A stretch of DNA of 64,000 bases. It comes from Acinetobacter sp. N54.MGS-139 (GTDB taxonomy: Bacteria; Pseudomonadota; Gammaproteobacteria; Burkholderiales; Burkholderiaceae_F). The notes below the pieces were generated by a model. That model was given only the letters and a program-made list of their open reading frames with translations. It was not told the DNA's origin and searched no databases. Positions 29,058 through 37,849 of this stretch are shown in pieces (the stretch's first letter is position 1; each line of letters begins with the position of its first letter). The stretch is taken from contig LARN01000001.1 of NCBI GenBank assembly GCA_000980495.1, positions 31,197 to 95,196 on the forward strand. Direction: 5' to 3'. A program made the translations under genes and the position numbers.

Positions 29058-30005
29058 ATGAGTGAAACAAAAGAGAAAACGGGTTGGTTCGCCCGGTTAA
29101 AGCAGGGTTTAAGAAAGACCCAGGTCAATTTGGTCGGTATCTTTACCGGCGGTGTAGTTGATGAAGCGTTCTTGGAAGATTTGGAATTCCAGATGATTTC
29201 CGCCGATATCGGCGTGGAGACCAGCGCTCTGATCCTTGAGAGATTAAGAGAAAGAATCAAACTCAAAGGGCTGAAGACGCAGGACGAAGTAAAAGTCGCC
29301 CTGAAAGAAATCATTGCCGACATTCTGCGGCCCTGTGAGGCGTCCCTTAATTTTGACGAGCAAAAGCCGCTTGTCATCATGATGTGCGGGGTCAACGGCG
29401 CGGGCAAAACGACGACGATCGGAAAATTAGCCAAACATTTTGCGCAGCTGAACAAAAAAGTCCTTCTGGCTGCGGCGGATACCTTCAGAGCGGCTGCAAA
29501 GGAACAACTGGCTGTCTGGGGAGATCGCAATCAAATCGAAGTGATTTCTCAGGAAAAAGGAGATCCCGCTTCTGTGGCTTATGATGCCATTTCTTCCGGC
29601 CGTAAAAAAGGCATGGATATTGTGATGGTGGATACCGCGGGAAGACTGCCGACACAGACGAATCTCATGAACGAGCTCGCCCGAATCCGTAAGGTTCAGG
29701 GAAAAGCCATGGAGGGAGCTCCGCACGAAGTGATTCTGGTGCTTGACGGCACAAACGGCCAGAATGCGTTGATGCAGGCTAAAGCATTTGATGAGTCTGC
29801 CGGACTGACCGGCTTGATTATTACTAAGCTGGACGGGACCGCTAAAGGCGGCGTTCTTGTAGCCTTGGCAAATTCTCGGGAAAAACCGCTGCCGATTTAT
29901 TACATCGGGGTCGGAGAGACCATTGACGACCTTCAGCCCTTCAAAGCGGATGAATTTGCCGCTGCGCTTATCGGTTTGGATCAGATCGGCGGGGCAAATA
30001 AATGA
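29058..30005 (+). CDS. ftsY: Signal recognition particle receptor FtsY
   Basis: FtsY is the membrane-associated SRP GTPase that docks ribosome-nascent chains at the translocon. The ATG at 29058 gives 315 residues: a short N domain, then the G domain with GVNGAGKTTTIGKLA, DTFRAAAKEQL, DTAGRLPTQ and TKLDGTAKGG. The acidic A domain found in E. coli is almost absent. The stop overlaps the ppx start by 4 nt, so ppx is translationally linked to it. Confidence 0.96.
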   Translation: MSETKEKTGWFARLKQGLRKTQVNLVGIFTGGVVDEAFLEDLEFQMISADIGVETSALILERLRERIKLKGLKTQDEVKVALKEIIADILRPCEASLNFDEQKPLVIMMCGVNGAGKTTTIGKLAKHFAQLNKKVLLAAADTFRAAAKEQLAVWGDRNQIEVISQEKGDPASVAYDAISSGRKKGMDIVMVDTAGRLPTQTNLMNELARIRKVQGKAMEGAPHEVILVLDGTNGQNALMQAKAFDESAGLTGLIITKLDGTAKGGVLVALANSREKPLPIYYIGVGETIDDLQPFKADEFAAALIGLDQIGGANK

Positions 30006-31465
30006 AGCTTGCAGCGATAGACTTGGGAAGCAACAGCTTCCGTTTGGAAATTGCCCGAGTTGAAGGCGAGCGCATTATTACCGAGGGCAGCTGGAAAGAA
30101 ACGATACGTTTGGCGGCCGGTATCGATAAAGACGGCAATCTGACGCCTGAGGCTCAGGACAGGGGACTGAATGCCCTAGCCCGCATTGCGGAAAAGATCC
30201 GCGGGCTGCCGAGAAACCATATCCGTGCGGTCGGCACTCAAACGCTTAGAGCAGCAAAAAATTCTCAGGAATTTATTGAGCGCGCGGAAAGGATTTTGGA
30301 CTGCAAAGTTGAAATTCTTCGAGGCAAAGAAGAAGCGAGACTCGTGTTTCAAGGCTGCAGCTTTGCGCTTCCGCCTTCGAACGAAACACGACTGATCGTG
30401 GATATCGGAGGCGCCTCGACAGAGTGCGTGATCGGACGAGGCCACGACATGATTGAGGGCGAGTCCTTTCACGTGGGCTGCGTCAACACCTCGGTGACTT
30501 TCTTTAAAGACCGAAAAATCACGGCTCAAAGCATGCGTCGCGCTATTCTGTCGGCGACCTCGGTGCTCGACGGCAGCGAATATAAGTTCGTTAAAGGAAA
30601 TTGGCAGGAAGCGTTCGGCTCCTCCGGGACGGTCAGCGCCGTTTCTTCCATTCTTGCCGCTCTGAAGATTACTGACGGCTCTATCACGCTTTACGCGCTC
30701 GAGCAGCTCAAGGATCGACTGATCCATGCGGAAAGCATTGATAAGATCAAGTTCGACGGATTAAAAGAGGATCGCAGAGAAGTGCTTGCGGGCGGTATTG
30801 CCGTTTTGATTGCAGTCTTCAATAAGCTCAAAATTGACGTTATGAAAGTTGCTGACGGCGCGCTTCGCTACGGTATTTTGTACGACCTTGCCGGCCGCAA
30901 ACTGCAGCGCGATCCTCGAGAAGCGTCTGTCGAGCGAATGATGGCTGCTTTCCACGTCGACAAAGAGCAGGCAAAGCGTGTCGGCGATATGGCGGTGAAC
31001 CTTCTCAAAACCATGTCTTCTCACGTATCGGAAGACAGTGCTAGGTTCCTGAGATGGGCGGCTGATTTGCATGAAACGGGATTAACCCTCTCGCGCAGCG
31101 ATTATCATAAACATAGCGAATATTTGATTAAAAACAGCGATATTGCAGGCTTTTCCAGACCTGAACAGGAAAAATTGGCTGCCTTGGTACTCGGACATCG
31201 CGGAAACCTGAAAAAAGTCGAAATGCTGCTTGCGGCCAAACAGAGCGCTGAATTGCTGTTCTGCTTACGGATAGCCACTATTGTTGCTCATGCTCGCCAG
31301 GAAATTGAGCTGCCAAAATTGGAAGCGACATTCCATGGACACTCCTTCTGCCTTTATGTTCCGAGAGCATGGCTGAAAGATCATCCTGTAGTCGAGTATT
31401 TGCTTGAAGAAGAAAAGGCTACCTGGGCCAAGGTTGATTACCAATTTGACTTGATAGCGATATGA
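30002..31465 (+). CDS. ppx: Exopolyphosphatase / pppGpp phosphohydrolase family
   Basis: A 487-residue Ppx/GppA enzyme of the ASKHA fold. The N-terminal phosphate motif is AIDLGSNSFRLEIA, the catalytic glutamate lies in RGKEEARLVFQG, and the second phosphate loop is VDIGGASTECVI. A C-terminal HD-like helical domain (from about 310) ends the protein. It removes terminal phosphate from polyphosphate; GppA activity is possible. It lies between ftsY and ftsE with 4-nt overlaps on both sides, which is unusual. Confidence 0.93.
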   Translation: MKLAAIDLGSNSFRLEIARVEGERIITEGSWKETIRLAAGIDKDGNLTPEAQDRGLNALARIAEKIRGLPRNHIRAVGTQTLRAAKNSQEFIERAERILDCKVEILRGKEEARLVFQGCSFALPPSNETRLIVDIGGASTECVIGRGHDMIEGESFHVGCVNTSVTFFKDRKITAQSMRRAILSATSVLDGSEYKFVKGNWQEAFGSSGTVSAVSSILAALKITDGSITLYALEQLKDRLIHAESIDKIKFDGLKEDRREVLAGGIAVLIAVFNKLKIDVMKVADGALRYGILYDLAGRKLQRDPREASVERMMAAFHVDKEQAKRVGDMAVNLLKTMSSHVSEDSARFLRWAADLHETGLTLSRSDYHKHSEYLIKNSDIAGFSRPEQEKLAALVLGHRGNLKKVEMLLAAKQSAELLFCLRIATIVAHARQEIELPKLEATFHGHSFCLYVPRAWLKDHPVVEYLLEEEKATWAKVDYQFDLIAI

Positions 31466-32115
31466 AGACGATAGTGAGAATGGTCGACGTCCCGATTAAC
31501 GATTGGAACAACCAAACCAAGGGAACGGTAACGCTGGAGATTGCCGACGGAGAGTTTGTTCTCCTTCAGGGCCCCAACGGTTCGGGTAAGTCGTACCTTC
31601 TCAACTTAATGGCAGCCTTGAGAGTCCCTAGCGTGGGCGAGGTGTTTCTTGAGGGCAAGCGTCTGACAACGATGCGTGAGCGGCAAAAGAGGGCATGGCG
31701 CGCAGGATTAGGCCTCATACCATCCGAGCCGGTGCTCTTGAACGGTTATACCGTTTTGGAAGGCCTGGTTTTGACGGCCCAGCTCCTGGGCAAGAGCGCT
31801 GCAGACGCGAAACGCAATGCGCTGGAAAGCGCGTCTCTCTGCGGTTTAGATCCTTATTTGAACGCCAGGGCAGAAAGCCTTTCCGTGGGCGTCAAAAAGC
31901 GTGTTGTCATCGCCCGCTCGCTGGTCAACCAGCCGCGTTTGATTCTTGCGGATTCTCCATTGGAAGGGCTGGATGATCAGGCTCAGGAGGAGTTTCTCTA
32001 TATTTGCACCAAGCTGAGCCAAGTCGGCTATCCGATCGTGATGACCTCAAGCTATATGCTTCCGTTTGAGATCGCTGCGCTACGTTGTGTTGAGCTCGCG
32101 GGAGAGAAAAAATGA
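31462..32115 (+). CDS. ftsE: FtsE-like cell-division ABC protein with degenerate ATPase motifs
   Basis: The position between ftsY-ppx and ftsX-rpoH and the 217-residue length identify it as FtsE. In the family FtsE powers FtsX to activate septal amidases through EnvC. Walker A is intact (GPNGSGKS, 37-44). Other motifs are altered: the signature is LSVGV (140-144) instead of LSGGQ, and Walker B LILAD (160-164) is followed by S165 instead of the catalytic glutamate. The switch region reads MTSS (194-197) with no histidine, and the Q-loop position is S88. ATP binding seems possible, but normal hydrolysis is doubtful. It overlaps ppx and ftsX by 4 nt. Confidence 0.82.
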   Translation: MKTIVRMVDVPINDWNNQTKGTVTLEIADGEFVLLQGPNGSGKSYLLNLMAALRVPSVGEVFLEGKRLTTMRERQKRAWRAGLGLIPSEPVLLNGYTVLEGLVLTAQLLGKSAADAKRNALESASLCGLDPYLNARAESLSVGVKKRVVIARSLVNQPRLILADSPLEGLDDQAQEEFLYICTKLSQVGYPIVMTSSYMLPFEIAALRCVELAGEKK

Positions 32116-32966
32116 TCACAATGCGGGACCGTGTGCGCAGGCCGATTCAAGCCAACTTAAAGCGTTTTATTTTTGTCGTCGTGGTTTTCTCTCTCGCGCT
32201 CTGTCTTTTGGGACAAATCGCACTGAGTTTCTACTGCTTCTATGACAGTCATCGCGGCGTTATGGGAGACGAGGTTAGTGTCTTTTTAGACTCTTCCTTG
32301 ACGGATGCTCAGCGCAAAAAAGCTCAGGAACAGATCAGGGCGCTTGCGCCGATTACCGAGTTCAGAGAAATTAAGCCGACCGACGTCTTAGAAAAAGATA
32401 TTTTGAAGCTCGTTGGTGACAGAAAGAAAATCCCGACGATGTTAGCTCTTCAGTTTCCCTCGGACACACGCTACATCGATATTGAAGGCGCGGTGAAATC
32501 CATTGAAAAAGTCAAAGGCGTTGAAGGCGTGACGGCCAATCTAGACTGGATCAAGAAACGTCATTCGCTCCGAGAGGCTATTGCACTGGGGATGTTCGCG
32601 TTCGGGGCGCCGGCGGTAACGTTAGTTTGTCTGCTGATATTTCAAAACTCACTCAGACTTTCGGCATTCCTGCGCGGCGAGAGAGAACTGCTTCTGATGC
32701 TGGGTGCAAGCGACTGGGCTGTGCGGGGTCCGCAGATGATTGCGGCGGCGCTAAGTTCCGTGCTCGGCTGCATTATCGGCGGCGTTCTGCTTCTGGTGAC
32801 GACACTTGCCTCCGTGCCGCTGCTCGAGGAGGCCTTTGAGCTTACGCTGATGCCGCATTGGTCTGTTTTTGCAGCCGTCTACCTATCTGTGTCTTTGGCG
32901 ACCATCTTGTTAAGCGTGATTGTCTCGTACTTTATCGCAGGGGCAACCACCCCTCGGACGTTCTAA
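32112..32966 (+). CDS. ftsX: Cell division protein FtsX
   Basis: FtsX is the inner-membrane partner of FtsE, with a periplasmic domain that recruits EnvC. The 284-residue protein has a cytoplasmic N-terminus, a first membrane helix at about 20-45 and a periplasmic domain at about 46-155. Three further membrane segments follow, with the conserved RGERELLLMLGASDW coupling segment at about 194-208. Overall the topology is standard even though FtsE is degenerate. The start overlaps ftsE by 4 nt; rpoH follows after 30 nt. Confidence 0.9.
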   Translation: MITMRDRVRRPIQANLKRFIFVVVVFSLALCLLGQIALSFYCFYDSHRGVMGDEVSVFLDSSLTDAQRKKAQEQIRALAPITEFREIKPTDVLEKDILKLVGDRKKIPTMLALQFPSDTRYIDIEGAVKSIEKVKGVEGVTANLDWIKKRHSLREAIALGMFAFGAPAVTLVCLLIFQNSLRLSAFLRGERELLLMLGASDWAVRGPQMIAAALSSVLGCIIGGVLLLVTTLASVPLLEEAFELTLMPHWSVFAAVYLSVSLATILLSVIVSYFIAGATTPRTF

Positions 32967-32996
32967 GACTTGACTTGAGGATTACAATTTTCCTCG

Positions 32997-33909
<913 letters not shown>

Positions 33910-33917
<8 letters not shown>

Positions 33918-34380
33918 TATTGTTTTGGTACACCCTGAAATTCCGCCCAACACCGGAAATATTATTCGCTTGTCTGCGAATACGGGATGCAAGCTTTATC
34001 TGATTGAGCCGCTGGGCTTTAACTTTGAAGACAAACATATGAAGCGGGCGGGGCTGGATTATTGGGAATATGCCGATATCAAACGTTTCCCCAGCTACGA
34101 AGCTTTCCTGGAGACAGAAAAGCCCGACCGCGACCGAATGTTTGCCATGACGACGAAAGCTCAGCAGCTGGTTCAGGACGTGACCTTCCAGCCGGGCGAC
34201 TGGTTTGTTTTCGGTTCGGAAGGGTCAGGTCTCCCTCAGGAGGTCAGAGCTTTATTCGACCCGGCGCATATGGTTCGTCTGCCGATGCGTCCTAAAAATC
34301 GCTCCTTAAATTTATCGAATTCCGTTGCGATTACCGTCTATGAAGCCTGGCGCCAGTGCGGATTCGAAGGCGGAATCTAA
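33910..34380 (+). CDS. trmL: tRNA (cytidine/uridine34-2'-O)-methyltransferase TrmL
   Basis: TrmL is a SPOUT methyltransferase that methylates the ribose of the wobble base in tRNA(Leu) isoacceptors. The 156-residue protein starts [20 protein letters not shown], has [11 protein letters not shown] (knot motif) and ends in [17 protein letters not shown], all SPOUT/TrmL signatures. The start overlaps the rpoH 3' end by 8 nt, so it lies in the same transcript. A hairpin at 34398-34423 follows. Confidence 0.94.
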
Positions 34381-34397
34381 AACAGCGCATACGAAAA

Positions 34398-34423
34398 AGC
34401 CGCCCTCAGATCAGGAAGGCGGC
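34398..34423. terminator. Hairpin terminator between trmL and secB
   Basis: GCCGCC and GGCGGC arms enclose a loop of about 13 nt between convergent trmL and secB. On the minus strand GGCGGC is followed by TTTTTCG, so it serves secB best and may also stop trmL. Confidence 0.65.
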
Positions 34424-34447
34424 CTATTAAATTAACTGAACAGCGGA

Positions 34448-34960
34448 TTACTGAACGGTCTTGTCTTCAGCAGCTGCGGCAGCCTGCTGCTCCTGCATTC
34501 TCTGAGCAAAGTAGGCTTCAAAGTTAATTTCACCCAAGTAGACCGGCGGCATGCCTGCACGAGTCAGAAGATCGGAGACATTGCTGCGGAGGTACGGGTA
34601 AATTGTGGACGGGCAGGTGATGCCAAGAACCATGGTCTTATGTTCTTCCTGGAACCCTTTCAGGAGGAAAATACCGGCCTGTTTGCACTCAACCAGGAAA
34701 ACGGTTCTGTCTTCGTTATTGATTTTGGTCTTGGCTGTGACAGTTGCACGAACAACGACTTCGTAGAGGTCGGGCTGAGCCAGGCCATGTTCGGAGACGT
34801 CGAGCTGGATGTCGACCTGAGGAGCTTCGGGAGCTAAGAAGATCTCGGGAGCATTGGGCATTTCGAGAGAAGCGTCTTTCAGGTAAATGCGCTGAACGGC
34901 AAACTGAGGAGCTTCTTCCTGAGGCGCTGCTTCAGGAGTTGTGTTTTCGTTTTCTGCCAT
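34448..34960 (-). CDS. secB: Protein-export chaperone SecB
   Basis: SecB is a tetrameric cytosolic chaperone that delivers unfolded preproteins to SecA. The 170-residue protein begins with an acidic, Ala/Gln/Glu-rich stretch, then FAVQRIYLKDASLEMPNAPEIF. YPYLRSNVSDLLTRAGMPPVYL is the conserved C-terminal region, and the tail is Gln/Ala-rich. Length and motifs are typical. It follows the rhodanese-like gene by 48 nt, and both are probably expressed from the promoter at 35514-35542. The grxC gene often found next to secB is not present. Confidence 0.96.
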   Translation of the reverse strand: MAENENTTPEAAPQEEAPQFAVQRIYLKDASLEMPNAPEIFLAPEAPQVDIQLDVSEHGLAQPDLYEVVVRATVTAKTKINNEDRTVFLVECKQAGIFLLKGFQEEHKTMVLGITCPSTIYPYLRSNVSDLLTRAGMPPVYLGEINFEAYFAQRMQEQQAAAAAEDKTVQ

Positions 34961-35008
34961 TTTTAATCCTTTACAGATAAGTAGAGTTAAATGTGTATCT
35001 AATGGGCC

Positions 35009-35446
35009 TTAGGCTTTTTTCTTCTTGTTGCTGCGGCGGTTAATTTCCAATCCGGTCAGCGGAAGCTTAGCTGCCTGCCATGCAACAAGGCCGCCTTCTA
35101 AGACATAGACGTCGGAAAAGCCTTTGCTCTTAAACTGTTTGAGTTCCTGCTGAGCGCGTCTGCCGTTTTGTGTGACGAGAATGACAGGACGGTTTTTATC
35201 GAGTGTTTCCATGCGGGAAACCAGATCGGCCGCCGGGATGTTAACTGCTCCGGCTAAAGAGCCTTTGGAGTATTCATTCGGAGTTCTAACGTCAACGAGC
35301 TGAGCATCTTTGTCATTTACTTGGATGACCACTTCGGCGGGACTTAATCCTGAATTTTTGGATTTAGAAAGGGACGGAAAAGCCAAAAGGATTGCCGAAC
35401 CTACAAACGTAATGATCAGCAGAATGTTTTCAGTAATGAAATCCAT
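35009..35446 (-). CDS. Membrane-anchored rhodanese-like protein without catalytic cysteine
   Basis: A 145-residue protein with one N-terminal membrane segment (about 5-25) and a rhodanese domain from about 35 to 130 (VDVRTPNEYSKGSLAGAVNIP; LEGGLVAWQ). The position normally held by the active-site cysteine reads VTQNGRR, with T92 in place of cysteine, so sulfurtransferase activity is unlikely. The ATG at 35446 is chosen because a longer start at 35524 would lie inside the promoter -10 region. A lysine-rich tail ends the protein. It is the first gene of the unit with secB. Confidence 0.83.
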   Translation of the reverse strand: MDFITENILLIITFVGSAILLAFPSLSKSKNSGLSPAEVVIQVNDKDAQLVDVRTPNEYSKGSLAGAVNIPAADLVSRMETLDKNRPVILVTQNGRRAQQELKQFKSKGFSDVYVLEGGLVAWQAAKLPLTGLEINRRSNKKKKA

Positions 35447-35513
35447 GTTCGAGAGAAGCAAAAATAGTAAACCTTGGGTCCTCGGGCAAAGCCTTGAGGA
35501 TGCTAAAGAGGGG

Positions 35514-35542
35514 ATTATATCCAACTGAACTCCTTACTCCAA
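35514..35542 (-). promoter_or_regulatory. Strong sigma-70 promoter for rhodanese-secB
   Basis: On the minus strand TTGGAG (-35, 35542-35537) and a perfect TATAAT (-10, 35519-35514) are spaced by 17 nt. The predicted start near 35507 leaves a leader of about 60 nt before the rhodanese ATG. It also argues against the longer upstream start codon. Confidence 0.65.
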
Positions 35543-35662
35543 ATAAATATTTGAATCGCTGGGATTTAGGAGAAGTTTTTTCCGACTTTTTTCTTGGACG
35601 GGTGTTTAAGCGCCCCGCACTGTTAAAATTATTCTTTTGTCAGTACTTGCTTGGAAGAGACC

Positions 35663-36412
35663 ATGTACAAAATCGTTTTAATGCGCCACGGTGAAAGCCA
35701 GTGGAACCTCGAAAATCGTTTTACAGGCTGGGTTGATGTTGATTTGACGGAAAAAGGGCGCGAAGAGGCTGCCCGTGCCGGTGAAATCCTGAAGGCCGAA
35801 GGTTACGAATTCGATCTTTGCTATACCTCCGTGCTAAAGAGAGCCATCCGGACATTGTGGATTACACTCGACAAGCTCGATGCCATGTATCTTCCTGTCA
35901 TCCATGACTGGCGCCTTAACGAACGTCATTACGGTGCACTCCAGGGATTAAACAAGAAAGAAACCGCGGCCAACTTCGGTGACGAGCAAGTGCTGATTTG
36001 GAGACGTTCCTATGATGTTCCGCCTCCCGCTCTGGAAAAAGATAATCCCATGTGGCCCGGATTTGATCCGCGCTACAAGCATGTCCCTGCTGAGGAACTT
36101 CCTTTGACAGAGTGTCTGGCAGATACCGTTGCACGAGTCGTTCCTTACTGGGAAAATGAAATCGTTCCGAACATTAAAGCGGGCCGCAAGATTTTAATTA
36201 CCGCGCACGGCAACTCTTTGCGTTCTCTGATTAAGCATTTGGACAATATATCCGATAAGGACATTGTGGGCGTGAACGTTCCGACAGCAGTGCCTTTGGT
36301 TTACGAACTTGATGAGAACATGCGTCCGATCCGCAGCTATTACTTGGGCGACCAAGAAGCGATTAAGCAGAAGATGGCGGCAGTAGCGGCTCAGGGTAAG
36401 GCCGGTAAATAA
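35663..36412 (+). CDS. gpmA: 2,3-bisphosphoglycerate-dependent phosphoglycerate mutase
   Basis: GpmA interconverts 3- and 2-phosphoglycerate in glycolysis. The 249-residue protein has the phosphohistidine motif [10 protein letters not shown] (H9), [11 protein letters not shown], and the second catalytic histidine in TAHGNSLR. The ATG at 35663 is preferred over a TTG 12 nt upstream because it gives the family N-terminus [10 protein letters not shown]. It heads gpmA-envC-ctpA, a pairing seen in other proteobacteria, with 9 nt before envC. Confidence 0.96.
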   Translation: MYKIVLMRHGESQWNLENRFTGWVDVDLTEKGREEAARAGEILKAEGYEFDLCYTSVLKRAIRTLWITLDKLDAMYLPVIHDWRLNERHYGALQGLNKKETAANFGDEQVLIWRRSYDVPPPALEKDNPMWPGFDPRYKHVPAEELPLTECLADTVARVVPYWENEIVPNIKAGRKILITAHGNSLRSLIKHLDNISDKDIVGVNVPTAVPLVYELDENMRPIRSYYLGDQEAIKQKMAAVAAQGKAGK

Positions 36413-36421
36413 AACTTACTG

Positions 36422-37798
36422 ATGAGAATTCGTTTATCGGCAGCCACGGCGATTCTTCTCGCTTTGGCTGCCTTTACTTTCCAGTCTGTTTCTGCGGCGC
36501 CCGAGCCGCAGAGGCGATCTGTGTCTGCAGGAAAGCAAGCGGCAAAAACTCGGACGGCACAAAAACAAGTCTCTAAGAAAACGCCCAAAAAGACGGCAGA
36601 AAAAACGGTTATCCGCAAGGCCGGAAATTCTTCAAAAGCTGTTTCTCGCGGTGCCGCGGCCGATAAGACAGCGATAGAAGCGCGCAGAGCCGAAACGCAA
36701 AGCCGCATTGAAGAAGTGCGTTCTTCTATTTCGCAGAAAAGTTCCGTCAAGAAGAAGCTTGAAGAAGAGATGAAGCAGTCGGAAATCAAAATCCGACAGG
36801 TTCGGCAGTCCCTCCAAAAGCTGCGGCGGGAGAGGGCAAAATCCGAGCGCACGCTGAAGAGCCAGGAAAAAACGGTGCTCGGGCTGGAAAATGAACTTTC
36901 TCACGAGCAAAAAATTCTCGAAGAAATCAATCGGCAGAGACTTGAGCTGCTGACCCAGGAGCAGCAGCCTCAATGGGCCGCCTCAGATCCTAATCAAAAG
37001 GCACGGACGCACATGATGCTGTCTTTGCTGGCGAAAAAGTCTACGGAGTCTATCCATCGGCTGGAAAAAAATCAGAAGGAGCTCGGTCGAGCGCTTGAGC
37101 GTTCGAAGCGAACCAGCGACTCACTTCAGAAGACTTTGCAGGAGGAGCGCAGCGAACAGACTCGTCTGACCAAGGAGCGAAGAGAGCGCCAGTTAACGGC
37201 AGCAAAACTTAATCGAGAGCTTGCCTCGCAAACGATGACGCTTAAACGGCTTCAGAATGACGAAAAGCGTCTTGGAAACTTGGTGGCATCGCTTCAGCGC
37301 AAAGAAGCAGAGGCGCAGAAGGCCGCCCAAAGACGGGCAGCTGCCGCGGCAAAGCGCAGCGGCAAGCAAACCAAGACTGCCTCGGCTCCGGCGCCAAAGA
37401 AGGTCTTGGTATCAGGCGGTCCGCGCATGAATCCGGTACCCGGTAAAGTCGTTGCGCGTTTCGGCGAGAAACGCACCGTCTCCGGTAAGACGGATCGCTG
37501 GCAGGGAACCGTATTCAGCGTTACCAGAGACGAGGGTGTACACGCAGTGCGGGACGGCAAGGTGGTTTTTGCAGATTACCTGAGAGGCTACGGAAACCTG
37601 ATTATTTTGGATCACGGCGCCGGCTACTTTACGGTCTACGGCAATAATGCGACGTTGGAAAAAGATATCGGCGATAAAGTTAAGGCCGGTGATGTGATTT
37701 CTCGAGCCGGGAAAAATGAAGGCGCGGTTTCGGTTTTGTATTTTGAATTGCGTCACAATGGGAAACCAATTGACCCAACGGGTTGGCTCAATATTTGA
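36422..37798 (+). CDS. envC: Murein hydrolase activator EnvC
   Basis: EnvC is a periplasmic protein that activates amidases at the septum under FtsEX control. The 458-residue protein has a signal peptide (about 1-24, cleavage near SVSAA), a basic low-complexity stretch, long coiled coils (about 85-210 and 215-310), a linker, and a C-terminal LytM domain (about 345-455; LRGYGNLIILDHGAGY). The zinc-ligand histidines of active M23 peptidases are absent (YGNNATL), as expected for EnvC. It is cotranscribed with gpmA and ctpA, 5 kb from ftsEX. Confidence 0.92.
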   Translation: MRIRLSAATAILLALAAFTFQSVSAAPEPQRRSVSAGKQAAKTRTAQKQVSKKTPKKTAEKTVIRKAGNSSKAVSRGAAADKTAIEARRAETQSRIEEVRSSISQKSSVKKKLEEEMKQSEIKIRQVRQSLQKLRRERAKSERTLKSQEKTVLGLENELSHEQKILEEINRQRLELLTQEQQPQWAASDPNQKARTHMMLSLLAKKSTESIHRLEKNQKELGRALERSKRTSDSLQKTLQEERSEQTRLTKERRERQLTAAKLNRELASQTMTLKRLQNDEKRLGNLVASLQRKEAEAQKAAQRRAAAAAKRSGKQTKTASAPAPKKVLVSGGPRMNPVPGKVVARFGEKRTVSGKTDRWQGTVFSVTRDEGVHAVRDGKVVFADYLRGYGNLIILDHGAGYFTVYGNNATLEKDIGDKVKAGDVISRAGKNEGAVSVLYFELRHNGKPIDPTGWLNI

Positions 37799-37849
37799 TA
37801 GTCTTACAATTCTTTGATTAAAAGAAATAATTTAACGAAATCAAAAGTT

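Noticed and set aside
37814-37849. TTG start 36 nt upstream for ctpA
   Set aside because: The ATG at 37850 begins directly with a signal peptide; the upstream codons add a polar stretch before it.
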